A DNA stretch of 19,908 nucleotides from Kiritimatiellaceae bacterium (GTDB lineage Bacteria; Verrucomicrobiota; Kiritimatiellia; Kiritimatiellales; Pontiellaceae), in the NCBI GenBank assembly GCA_002691095.1, contig NZGU01000018.1, positions 1-19,908 of the forward strand, given 5' to 3'. Below the pieces are notes generated by a model. The model had not been told where the DNA came from. It made no database searches and saw nothing but the letters and a program-made list of their open reading frames with translations. A program made the position numbers and the translations under genes. Numbering within the stretch: position 1 is the first letter of the stretch; each line of letters starts with the position of its first letter. Below are positions 1 through 6,894 of this stretch, piece by piece.

Positions 1-1
1 C

Positions 2-1270
2 TTGGGCTTGAATCCGGCTCTGTTCGGTCTCGCCATGACTATTCCACGGATTTGGGACGCGTTCACCGACCCGATCATGGGGCGTATTTCTGATCGCTTC
101 ACGTCAAAGTATGGCCGTCGCCGTCCTTTTATTTTTGCTGGAGCGCTACTCATGGCACTGACGTTTATTTCAATATGGATGGTGCCTCAAGGGTTGGGAG
201 AAACGCTTACTTTTCTGTGGTTAACCGTCGGGAGTATTCTGTTTTTTACGGCGTATACCATCTATTCTGTTCCGGTTTATGCACTGACCTGCGAGCAGAC
301 CCCAGATTACCATGAGCGAACGCGGCTAATGTTTTATTGGGCGCTTTTTTTCAATATCGGTAATCTCTGTGTGAATTGGTATCTGCCCGCAACCAATCTG
401 GCGATTTTTCCGAACACGCTCATCGGGGCAAGATGGATGGCGCTGGGGCTCGGTGTTCTGGTCTTTTTCGGGTTGGGTGTGTTGCCGGCTATTTTCGGCA
501 AAGAGCGCTTCTACGATGTGGCGCAGAAGGAAGATCAAAATATTGGATTTCTCAAAGCCATCGGGCAGGCGGCTTCTTCCAAGCCGATGTTGGGGCTGGT
601 AGGGATTGTATTCGCTTTGAACTTTTGCGGAACGATTGCGGGCAGCATCGCCATGTATATTGTCATCTACCATGTGAAACAGGGCCATGTGGAGCAGGGT
701 ATTCTGCTCAATGCCATGAATGGAACTGGTTTTGCGATCGTCGGATTCATTGCTATTTATGTGCTACGTTTTTTGGCGATTAAATTGGGCAAACGTCGTG
801 CGATGTTTTGGGTGCTACTCATGACAGCCTTTGGCGGTGTTTCCAAATGGTTTATTTTTACGCCCGATGCGCCCTATCTATTGCTGCTCGACGCGGTACT
901 CAATGGGCCGGTTTGGGTATCATTGGGGGTGATTGTTCCCTCCATGATTGCCGACCTGTGCGACTGGGATGAATATAAATTCGGGGAACGCCGCGAAGGG
1001 ATTATCAGTTCGGTGTTCACGTGGATTACCAAGTTTGGAACTTCTTTCACCTTTCTTGTTTCAGGAATCGCTCTCCACTTCAGTGGTTTTGACGAAGCGC
1101 TGGGGGCCAATCAGCCGGAAGGCACCATGACCATGCTTCGACTTTTCTTTGTCAGTGCTTCCGTGCTGGCACCGGTGTTGGCCATCTCGTGTTTGAAACT
1201 CTATGCTATTAGTGAAGACGATGCGTATCGGATTCGCGGTGAGCTCGAAGAGCGTCGAGGTGAGGTGTAA
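2..1270 (+). CDS. GPH/MFS-family sugar:cation symporter (5'-partial)
   Basis: This is an inner-membrane sugar transporter of the glycoside-pentoside-hexuronide (melibiose carrier-like) branch of the major facilitator superfamily. The visible part opens with the family signature, GLNPALFGLAM followed by DAFTDPIMGRISDRF and a basic GRRRPF loop, which normally lies after the first helix. About one helix (roughly 40 residues) is therefore missing upstream of the window, and the TTG at position 2 is probably internal. About ten further hydrophobic segments follow, then a charged C-tail (EDDAYRIRGELEERRGEV). The stop codon overlaps the next start (TAATG), so translation is probably coupled to the glycosidase gene. 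By context it imports sugar released by the downstream GH5-like, sulfatase and GH130-type proteins. The substrate cannot be read from sequence. The family call is firm. Confidence 0.9.
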   Translation: MGLNPALFGLAMTIPRIWDAFTDPIMGRISDRFTSKYGRRRPFIFAGALLMALTFISIWMVPQGLGETLTFLWLTVGSILFFTAYTIYSVPVYALTCEQTPDYHERTRLMFYWALFFNIGNLCVNWYLPATNLAIFPNTLIGARWMALGLGVLVFFGLGVLPAIFGKERFYDVAQKEDQNIGFLKAIGQAASSKPMLGLVGIVFALNFCGTIAGSIAMYIVIYHVKQGHVEQGILLNAMNGTGFAIVGFIAIYVLRFLAIKLGKRRAMFWVLLMTAFGGVSKWFIFTPDAPYLLLLDAVLNGPVWVSLGVIVPSMIADLCDWDEYKFGERREGIISSVFTWITKFGTSFTFLVSGIALHFSGFDEALGANQPEGTMTMLRLFFVSASVLAPVLAISCLKLYAISEDDAYRIRGELEERRGEV

Positions 1271-2979
1271 TGAAACGGTTTCGGTATGGATTATTGGCGG
1301 CGAGTTTGGCCATCGCTGGCTGCACATCAGCAGATAGCTTGTTCCAGCCCATTGAAGTGAGAGAGGGACGGCTTTGCTATGCCGATGGGACCGATGTAAA
1401 CCTCTTCGGATTTAACTTTCAGTCCTGTCTGAGTTTTGAGCACGGTGCTCGGATGCACAATCAGGGTGTCCTTATGCCGTTGAAGGCGCAGGATCTCAAA
1501 AGAGTGACGGATGAAAGCTTCGATGAAATCCAGTTGCTGGGTGCTGAGGTCATTCGCGTTCATCTCATGCCAGCTGATTTTACGGATGCGGAAGGGAATC
1601 TCGTTGAAACAATCTGGTTGGATCAATTCCTATATGTGATGGCCGAGGCACAAACCCGCGGACTGTATGTTTATCTGACTTTCCTGAATCATCTCGATCA
1701 CGACGGAACGCAGTTTCCCTATAACAAAGATTCTTTTGCCGCAACGTATCCCAGAAAAGACTGGTTGGTTGACCCCAAGGCGATGGCTGCCACTGAACAG
1801 TGTATTCGCCAACTGCTCAACAAGGTTAATCCATACAATGGGCAACTATTGAAGAAACATCCGGCGATTGCGGTGTTAGAACCCGTGAATGAGCCGGGCT
1901 ATTGGTGGTTTGAAAAATGGCAAGAAAAGAATCCCAATGGCACCCGCGATGGATTCGAAAAGTGGAGCTATGAGAACACGCGTGATTATCTAAACCGTAT
2001 GGTTAAGCTATTTCGTGAAGAAGGGGCAATGCAGCCCGTTGTTTGGAACTGTGGTTGGGAAGGGCTGATCGAAAAGAACCGTGCCGCGTTTCGGGGAATC
2101 GCTGCCTCTGATGTGGATGCCATTTCCTTCTGCCTCTATCCGGGGCAGCGCGACCTCAAGAAGCCATTTTGGGAAAACCCGGAAGAGCTGAGCCACAAAA
2201 ACTATCTACCCTATGTTCAAGCGGTTTCGGAAGCCGAAGAGCGGCTGGGATGGCTTCGTTCTGAAGCGTTTAAAGATAAAGCCAAGTTAGTGTATGAATT
2301 TGAGACGTTCTGCAATCAGAGTGGTTATATCTATCCGGCGATGGCGGCATTCTACCGCGAAGTCGGTGCGCAGATTGCCACGCAATGGACGTATGGACTG
2401 ACGGGCTATGCTGAGTATCTGGGAGGGAGCCACGTCTTTAATCTGAAGACGACCCCGAAAAAAGCCGCTTCGTTTATGGTGGCCAAGCAGCAGTTCAAGG
2501 ATGTGGATACGATCTATTCATTTGAATCGCGTTCCAGCGGGGTTTTTCACGAGGGCACCCTGATCTATTCTGGTGAGATAGAGATGACGGTTCCTAGCCG
2601 TCCGCAATCCATCATCGGTGTCGGCCATTCTGCCTTCGTGAACTACGGGGGAACCGGTCTCTATTTTATTGAACCGTGCGAAAACGGAGCCCTACATCTA
2701 ACGCTTATGCCCGACACCCAATTTATTCGGCCGCACTGGAAAGAGCTCCATACCGGTGAACCGGTGGTCAGGCTGGATGATGAAGCACAACATAAATTTG
2801 AACTCAAACTGCCAGCCCTTGGAAAACGCTGGATTTATCGGCGGGAGGGTCCGCGGTGGGTGCCGGTTACCGCAAGCGAAGGCGCGGTGCGCTTTGCAGC
2901 GCAGCCCGGCGAATATTTGATTGAACAAGAAAAACTTATGATTGATCGCAAGCTGCTGGAAGAAGGGTGGGGGCATTAG
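1270..2979 (+). CDS. GH5-like glycoside hydrolase, predicted lipoprotein
   Basis: This is a 569-residue predicted (beta/alpha)8 glycosidase. The N-terminus MKRFRYGLLAASLAIAGC is a lipoprotein signal, with lipobox IAGC and lipidated Cys18, so the protein should be membrane anchored outside the cytoplasm. A clan GH-A pattern is visible. The strand AVLEPVNEP carries the proton donor Glu208. KLVYEFETF carries the probable nucleophile, Glu343 (Glu345 is the alternative). An aromatic strand, ATQWTYGL, follows as in beta-8. After about residue 400 comes a beta-rich C-terminal region (SRPQSIIGVGHSAFVNYGG onward). The ATG overlaps the stop of the transporter by one base and has GAGG-type ribosome-binding sequence inside that gene. 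The best description is GH5-type; the subfamily and bond specificity (mannan, glucan or other) cannot be assigned. The neighbouring GH130 makes a beta-mannoside a reasonable guess. Confidence 0.72.
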   Translation: MKRFRYGLLAASLAIAGCTSADSLFQPIEVREGRLCYADGTDVNLFGFNFQSCLSFEHGARMHNQGVLMPLKAQDLKRVTDESFDEIQLLGAEVIRVHLMPADFTDAEGNLVETIWLDQFLYVMAEAQTRGLYVYLTFLNHLDHDGTQFPYNKDSFAATYPRKDWLVDPKAMAATEQCIRQLLNKVNPYNGQLLKKHPAIAVLEPVNEPGYWWFEKWQEKNPNGTRDGFEKWSYENTRDYLNRMVKLFREEGAMQPVVWNCGWEGLIEKNRAAFRGIAASDVDAISFCLYPGQRDLKKPFWENPEELSHKNYLPYVQAVSEAEERLGWLRSEAFKDKAKLVYEFETFCNQSGYIYPAMAAFYREVGAQIATQWTYGLTGYAEYLGGSHVFNLKTTPKKAASFMVAKQQFKDVDTIYSFESRSSGVFHEGTLIYSGEIEMTVPSRPQSIIGVGHSAFVNYGGTGLYFIEPCENGALHLTLMPDTQFIRPHWKELHTGEPVVRLDDEAQHKFELKLPALGKRWIYRREGPRWVPVTASEGAVRFAAQPGEYLIEQEKLMIDRKLLEEGWGH

Positions 2980-2980
2980 T

Positions 2981-4471
2981 ATGAACGTTGTAAGCATAGG
3001 GTTGTTAGTGGTTGGCTTGTTGACCTCTTGTTCGGTGGAGGCGGAGCGTCCAAATGTATTAATGATCTGCATCGATGATATGAATGACTGGTGCGGATTC
3101 CTTGGAGGGCACCCGCAGGCGAAGACGCCGAATATGGATAGGCTGGCGAAAAAGGGTATCAATTTTACCAATGCACACTGCACAGCACCCGGATGTTCCC
3201 CGAGTCGCAATGCGCTGATGTTAGGCGTGGAACCGCATCATTCCGGGCTCTATCCGTTTTATAATCTCAATCACATTGATACCGGTGAGTTGGATCGTTT
3301 TACGACCCCTTTGCCGAAATTATTCAAAGACAAAGGATACACGACCTGTGGACTGACCAAGGTATATCATAATCCCGACCGCTCCTGGCGCACGGATGAA
3401 CAGTGGGATGAATATAAATACTACGGCAATGCCAAACTGCACAAAATCGCCGAAAAGGGCTATCATCCTGAGCCCTACAACAAACGCATAGTGGCTTGTC
3501 CGGCCAGTAATCCTCTGAAAGATTTTCAGGATTACCTCAGTGCAAAACATGCATCGGAATTTCTGAGCCGTGACCACGAAAAGCCGTTCTTCCTCGCCGT
3601 AGGATTTATTCTTCCGCATACCTCGTTTATTATGCCGGAGGAGAATTGGGATCGTTTTTCCGATCCGATTGAAGCCCCGCCAATCAAAGCCGATGACTTG
3701 TCAGACATTCCCATGCCGGGGCAAGCCAACGCTCAGATTTATGTCGAGATTCCGGTTCGCCGTGATAATGCTTGGGAAGATATTCGCCGCGGATATTTGG
3801 CTTCGATCAATTTTACGGACGATAATGTCGGACGTGTCTTGCGCGCCCTCGAGCAGAGTTCGTATGCCGATAATACAATTATTATCCTTTGGTCCGATCA
3901 CGGATTTCATCTGGGAGAAAAGCGGTCTTTTAGTAAATTTTCGCTCTGGAATGAAGCGACCCGAACGCCGTTTATTATCTACGATCCGCGTAACAAGAAC
4001 GGGAATGGAGAAGTATGTTCTGAGCCCGTTGGGCTGATCCATGTGTATAAAACACTGGCCGACCTAGCCGGCCTGGAACCGCCGACTTATGTCGATGGAC
4101 AGAGCCTAAAACCTTGGTTAGAAAATCCATCCCGACCCATGGAGCGACCGGCGATGACGACTTGGGGCCGTGGGAACTATACTTTGCGGACGAAGAAATG
4201 GCGTTATACCCGCTATTTTGATGGATCTGAGGAGTTATATCTGCAGACCAACGATCCCCATGAGTGGACTAATTTGGCGGAAAACTCAGCCTATGATCGG
4301 GTCAAAAAGCAGTTTTCAAAATGGTTGCCAACGGAAGAAGCTCCACAAGTAGCTTCGGGTCGTGAGCTGTATAATGTGGCGGATGCCGATAGACCGAAGA
4401 AGAACATCCAGTCCTATAAGCGGTATGTAAAACAGTACAAAGAAGCAGGCCTCAATCCGCCGCTCGATTAA
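2981..4471 (+). CDS. S1-family sulfatase (iduronate-2-sulfatase-like), exported
   Basis: This type I (formylglycine-dependent) sulfatase removes sulfate esters from glycans. It has the metal-site start RPNVLMICIDDMND (Asp32 and Asp33 binding Ca) and the maturation motif C72-S-P-S-R76, whose Cys is converted to formylglycine. It also has LPHTSF and SDHGFHLGEKRSFSKFSLWNEATRTPF, typical of the iduronate-2-sulfatase-like (S1_7-type) group. The chosen ATG at 2981 has a GGGTGGGGG element about 8 nt upstream and yields 496 residues. The N-terminus is hydrophobic and ends in LTSC, a plausible lipobox. An in-frame TTG at 2942 would add 13 residues containing two lysines, a more normal signal n-region, so it remains an alternative. 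The gene follows the GH5-like gene directly. Its maturase could be the formylglycine-generating enzyme at 6895. The glycan substrate is unknown. Confidence 0.9.
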   Translation: MNVVSIGLLVVGLLTSCSVEAERPNVLMICIDDMNDWCGFLGGHPQAKTPNMDRLAKKGINFTNAHCTAPGCSPSRNALMLGVEPHHSGLYPFYNLNHIDTGELDRFTTPLPKLFKDKGYTTCGLTKVYHNPDRSWRTDEQWDEYKYYGNAKLHKIAEKGYHPEPYNKRIVACPASNPLKDFQDYLSAKHASEFLSRDHEKPFFLAVGFILPHTSFIMPEENWDRFSDPIEAPPIKADDLSDIPMPGQANAQIYVEIPVRRDNAWEDIRRGYLASINFTDDNVGRVLRALEQSSYADNTIIILWSDHGFHLGEKRSFSKFSLWNEATRTPFIIYDPRNKNGNGEVCSEPVGLIHVYKTLADLAGLEPPTYVDGQSLKPWLENPSRPMERPAMTTWGRGNYTLRTKKWRYTRYFDGSEELYLQTNDPHEWTNLAENSAYDRVKKQFSKWLPTEEAPQVASGRELYNVADADRPKKNIQSYKRYVKQYKEAGLNPPLD

Positions 4472-4505
4472 TTTTAAATGAATGAACAAACGAGGAGTTA
4501 GTACT

Positions 4506-5459
4506 ATGCAAGATGCAACCCAAATTTTTAAGCGTCACGAAGGGGGCCCTTTGTTGCACATCAAAGATTTTCCGGGCAAGGCTCAGATTTATAATCCCGC
4601 ACCGGTTCAGTGCGGCGATGAAACCATTTTGTTGGTTTCTGTTGTTGAGCATGCCGCCACACGGGGTTTCGGAAGGGATGTGGGGCAGACTCGCGTGGCC
4701 CGTTCGAAAGATGGCATCCACTTTACGCTTTCGGATGAGAACTTTATTGACCCGCAGGCGGTGGGTGAGCCGTGGGATCGTTATCATCATTTCATTGATA
4801 ACCGCGTTACTAAAATTGATGATTGGTACTACATTGTGACGCCAGTCATGGTCAACGGCTTTGATTCCCCGATTGGTATGTTGGGTCGTACGAAGGATTT
4901 TAAGACCTACGAACGAATCGACACCATTACACAACCGAAAAACCGCGGAGCATCGCTTTTCCCGGAAAAGATCAACGGCAAGTATTATAAACTGGACCGT
5001 CCGGGCGGCGGTGACGGTGGCGACGGAGATATCTGGATCAGTGCCTCTCCCGATCTGATTCACTGGGGCGAGTTTAAGCCAGTCCTTGCCGCAGGATACC
5101 GTTTCTGGAATGTAGATAAGATTGGGCCAACGCCACCGATTAAAACCGACAAGGGCTGGCTTGATATTATTCACGGCGTCTTCACGCCCGCTGGCGGAAC
5201 CTATTACTACATTGGAGCCATGCTGCTCGATCTCGACGAACCGTGGAAGGTGATTGGTAAAACAAACTCTTACCTAATGATGCCGGAGGAACCCTGGGAA
5301 CAGCACGGCAACTGCGATAACGTTATTTTCCCTTGCGGTGCCATTGCCGACTATGACAAAGACCAGATCCGCCTCTACTACGGTGCCTGCGACTTTGCCA
5401 TCTGCCTCGCAACTGGCTCGCTCAGCGAAACCGTTGATGCATGCATCAAAGGACTGTAA
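4506..5459 (+). CDS. GH130-type glycosidase/phosphorylase
   Basis: This is a 317-residue five-bladed beta-propeller-type protein resembling GH130 (beta-1,4-mannosyl phosphorylases and beta-mannosidases). Family-like blocks appear in order: AQIYNPAPVQCGDETILLVS, TRVARSKDGIHF, DNRVTKIDDWYYIVTPV, GMLGRTKDFKTYERI, SLFPEKINGKYYKLDRP, NVIFPCGAIADYDKDQIRLYYGACDFAICLA. No signal peptide is visible, so it is presumably cytoplasmic and acts on imported oligosaccharide. The start at 4506 is preferred because GAGGAG lies 8 nt upstream; an ATG at 4482 would add eight residues but has no such site. In the usual phosphorylase motif, DPR precedes the VTK-like strand. Here it reads DNR, so hydrolase or altered activity is possible. 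It is the last gene of the operon, and a hairpin follows its stop. Family call good; activity unproven. Confidence 0.78.
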   Translation: MQDATQIFKRHEGGPLLHIKDFPGKAQIYNPAPVQCGDETILLVSVVEHAATRGFGRDVGQTRVARSKDGIHFTLSDENFIDPQAVGEPWDRYHHFIDNRVTKIDDWYYIVTPVMVNGFDSPIGMLGRTKDFKTYERIDTITQPKNRGASLFPEKINGKYYKLDRPGGGDGGDGDIWISASPDLIHWGEFKPVLAAGYRFWNVDKIGPTPPIKTDKGWLDIIHGVFTPAGGTYYYIGAMLLDLDEPWKVIGKTNSYLMMPEEPWEQHGNCDNVIFPCGAIADYDKDQIRLYYGACDFAICLATGSLSETVDACIKGL

Positions 5460-5470
5460 ACGATCTTACA

Positions 5471-5502
5471 AGCGGGCTGCATATTCAGGCAGCCTCGCTT
5501 TC
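5471..5502 (+). terminator. Hairpin terminator candidate after the glycan operon
   Basis: GGCTGC (5475-5480) pairs with GCAGCC (5489-5494) around an 8-nt loop. The stem extends through AGCG (5471-5474) and CGCT (5496-5499) with one bulged T. A short T-run, TTT, follows. It starts 12 nt after the GH130 stop codon. The weak U-tract makes it a moderate rather than strong terminator. Confidence 0.5.
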
Positions 5503-5537
5503 GACATGGGACCCCCTCGGCGGTTCTCATCCCTCTG

Positions 5538-5568
5538 GAAAAAAATCCGTCAGGCCAAAGCCTCACGG
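5538..5568 (-). terminator. Intrinsic terminator for the tRNA-Pro transcript
   Basis: Read on the minus strand, CCGT and AGGC (5568 downward) pair with GCCT and ACGG around a TTTG loop, with one G-G mismatch. An A and seven Ts follow (5545-5539). It lies immediately beyond the displaced copy of the tRNA-Pro 3' end, so it is probably the original terminator of that tRNA gene. Confidence 0.7.
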
Positions 5569-5579
5569 TTAGAAACGGA

Positions 5580-5595
5580 TCGGGGCGGAGGGATT
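5580..5595. repeat. Direct repeat of the tRNA-Pro 3' end (att-like site, distal copy)
   Basis: TCGGGGCGGAGGGATT here is identical to 5741-5756. The latter covers the discriminator base, the 3' acceptor strand, the 3' T-stem and the last T-loop bases of tRNA-Pro. Duplication of exactly the 3' end of a tRNA is the usual footprint of tyrosine-recombinase integration into a tRNA gene. Confidence 0.65.
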
Positions 5596-5737
5596 GTTTC
5601 GACTTCGTCTCACCCTTCGGGGCTGTCGGCAAGCTCCAGCCTCACTACGCTTCGCTTGTGTCAAACCCCTTTCGGGGGTTCTCATCCCTCGCGTGTAGAA
5701 TTAGGATAGTTTTTAAAGTTCGACCACATCTAAAGAT
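5596..5737. other. Non-coding segment between the two tRNA-Pro 3'-end copies
   Basis: I see no credible gene here. The segment contains several short GC-rich inverted patches, such as CCCTTCGGGG and CCCCTTTCGGGGG. The 14-mer GGTTCTCATCCCTC (5678-5691) also occurs at 5522-5535. The two copies are offset by 156 bp, close to the 161 bp offset of the tRNA-end repeat. The composition resembles decayed tRNA-flanking sequence. It may be the remains of an inserted element or of a tandem duplication. Confidence 0.4.
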
Positions 5738-5814
5738 TGGTCGGGGCGGAGGGATTCGAACCCCCGACCTATTGCTCCCAAAGCAACCGCGCTACCAGAC
5801 TGCGCTACGCCCCG
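5738..5814 (-). tRNA. tRNA-Pro (anticodon TGG)
   Basis: The minus strand folds into a full cloverleaf. The acceptor stem is CGGGGCG/CGCCCCG. The D-arm contains GCGCAGTCTGGTAGCGC. The anticodon stem GTTGC/GCAAT encloses the loop TTTGGGA, with anticodon TGG. The T-arm has GGGGG, TTCGAAT, CCCTC. The discriminator is A and the CCA is encoded (5741-5738). The 16 nt at its 3' end are repeated at 5580-5595. It is divergent from the endonuclease gene. Confidence 0.96.
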
Positions 5815-5830
5815 ATCTCGGAAAAGAGTG

Positions 5831-5859
5831 AATATCAATCATTGCTTTGCGCTTGGCAA
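5831..5859 (-). promoter_or_regulatory. Promoter candidate for tRNA-Pro
   Basis: On the minus strand TTGCCA (5859-5854) and GATATT (5836-5831) are separated by 17 bp. This would place the transcription start about 10 nt before the mature tRNA. Confidence 0.45.
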
Positions 5860-5907
5860 TATCATTATGGTGCGGAGTTGATCGTGTGGTTGAATAGGGA
5901 GGGGTGT

Positions 5908-6825
5908 ATGCGAGCTGCGTGGGTACGTGTGGGGATATTTTTGCTCTTGGGGTATTTGCTTTTCTCGCTGGGGTATTACGCGGTGCCATGGCGCTATCGG
6001 GAGCCGTTATATCGTGTGATTCCATCGTTTAATCGGTTTTATATGGGGCAGGCATTTGCGGTTTGGCGATGGTGGGATCGGTTGGGCTGGACGGGCGATG
6101 ATGTATCTGCCCGGGCGGTCGGTGAGGAAGGGGATGCGGTTTGTGTGGGCGGGGAGCCGATGGGGGAATTGATTACACAGGTGCTGACGAATCAGGCGTA
6201 TCGAGTGGGGTATTCGGATGCGTGGCGGAGTCCGCTGTGGGTGGCGTATCGATTGGATCGGGTGGAGGCGTTTGTCTGGGGAAAGCGGCCCTCTTCGTTT
6301 CGGGTGGAACGGCGGGTGGAGGAGCGGTTGTCAGCCGCTGCTTTTTCGGGCAGTGGATATGATCGGGGACATATGGCACCCAATTTTGGTATTGCGACGC
6401 GCTATGGTCGGGAGGCGCAGTTGGAGACGTTTGTGATGAGTAATATTGTGGGGCAGCGTCCGTGGCTGAATCGTGGGATCTGGAGACGGTTGGAAGTGGA
6501 TGTGGCGCGCTCGTACGCACAGCGGCAGGAGTCGATATGGGTTATGACGGGGCCGGTTTTTGGCGAGGGGGCTGAACCGCTTGATTCGGGGGCGTGGGTG
6601 CCGGAGGCGTGCTATAAGATTTGCGTGGATGCGCGGGAGGATGGGTGGCGTGTGATGGCGTTTTTGATGGAACAAACGATTCCACCCTACACGCGGTTAC
6701 GGTCGAGACTGGTATCGGTGGATGAGATTGAACGGATGACGGGACTGGACTTTTTCCCGAGGTGGCCGGAGGAGCTGGAGCGGTTGATGGAAGCGGAGGC
6801 GGCCTCTCGTTTATGGCCGATGTAG
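5908..6825 (+). CDS. DNA/RNA non-specific endonuclease, membrane anchored
   Basis: This is a 305-residue nuclease of the NUC1 / Serratia-nuclease (beta-beta-alpha-metal) superfamily. The catalytic block is D152-R-G-H155 followed by MAPN. Downstream are MSNI and LNRGIWRRLE. Asn188 and Glu196 keep the 8-residue spacing of the Serratia Asn119/Glu127 pair, with His155 as general base. The N-terminus has one basic and hydrophobic segment (VRVGIFLLLGYLLFSLGYYAV), a signal anchor or uncleaved signal that should put the nuclease domain outside the cytoplasm. The reading frame is open back to 5737, but that extension is antisense tRNA-Pro. The ATG at 5908 with AGGGAGGGG just upstream is the convincing start. 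A role in nucleotide scavenging or in destroying incoming DNA is possible. No immunity protein or secretion partner is seen. Confidence 0.88.
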   Translation: MRAAWVRVGIFLLLGYLLFSLGYYAVPWRYREPLYRVIPSFNRFYMGQAFAVWRWWDRLGWTGDDVSARAVGEEGDAVCVGGEPMGELITQVLTNQAYRVGYSDAWRSPLWVAYRLDRVEAFVWGKRPSSFRVERRVEERLSAAAFSGSGYDRGHMAPNFGIATRYGREAQLETFVMSNIVGQRPWLNRGIWRRLEVDVARSYAQRQESIWVMTGPVFGEGAEPLDSGAWVPEACYKICVDAREDGWRVMAFLMEQTIPPYTRLRSRLVSVDEIERMTGLDFFPRWPEELERLMEAEAASRLWPM

Positions 6826-6841
6826 GGGCCGCTGGTTTGGT

Positions 6842-6870
6842 TTGATGAGTGAAAAAGGGTCGCTTTTATT
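6842..6870 (+). promoter_or_regulatory. Weak promoter candidate before the FGE gene
   Basis: TTGATG (6842-6847) and TTTATT (6865-6870) are spaced by 17 bp, 25 nt upstream of the start codon at 6895. The -10 matches only four of six consensus bases. Confidence 0.3.
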
Positions 6871-6894
6871 CGGGTTGAGAGCTAGGGTGCAGAT

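Noticed and set aside
2942..2980. Upstream TTG start for the sulfatase
   Set aside because: It overlaps the previous gene by 38 bases without a clear ribosome-binding site, while the ATG at 2981 has one. It is kept only as an alternative because it would add lysines to the signal peptide.
5596..5737. Possible CRISPR or tandem repeat array near tRNA-Pro
   Set aside because: Only two imperfect copies of short motifs occur, with unequal offsets (156 and 161 bp) and no regular spacer pattern.
5737..5907. N-terminal extension of the endonuclease frame beginning MVGAEGFEPPT
   Set aside because: This is the antisense translation of tRNA-Pro, a common false protein start. The ATG at 5908 has a good ribosome-binding site and begins a normal membrane anchor.
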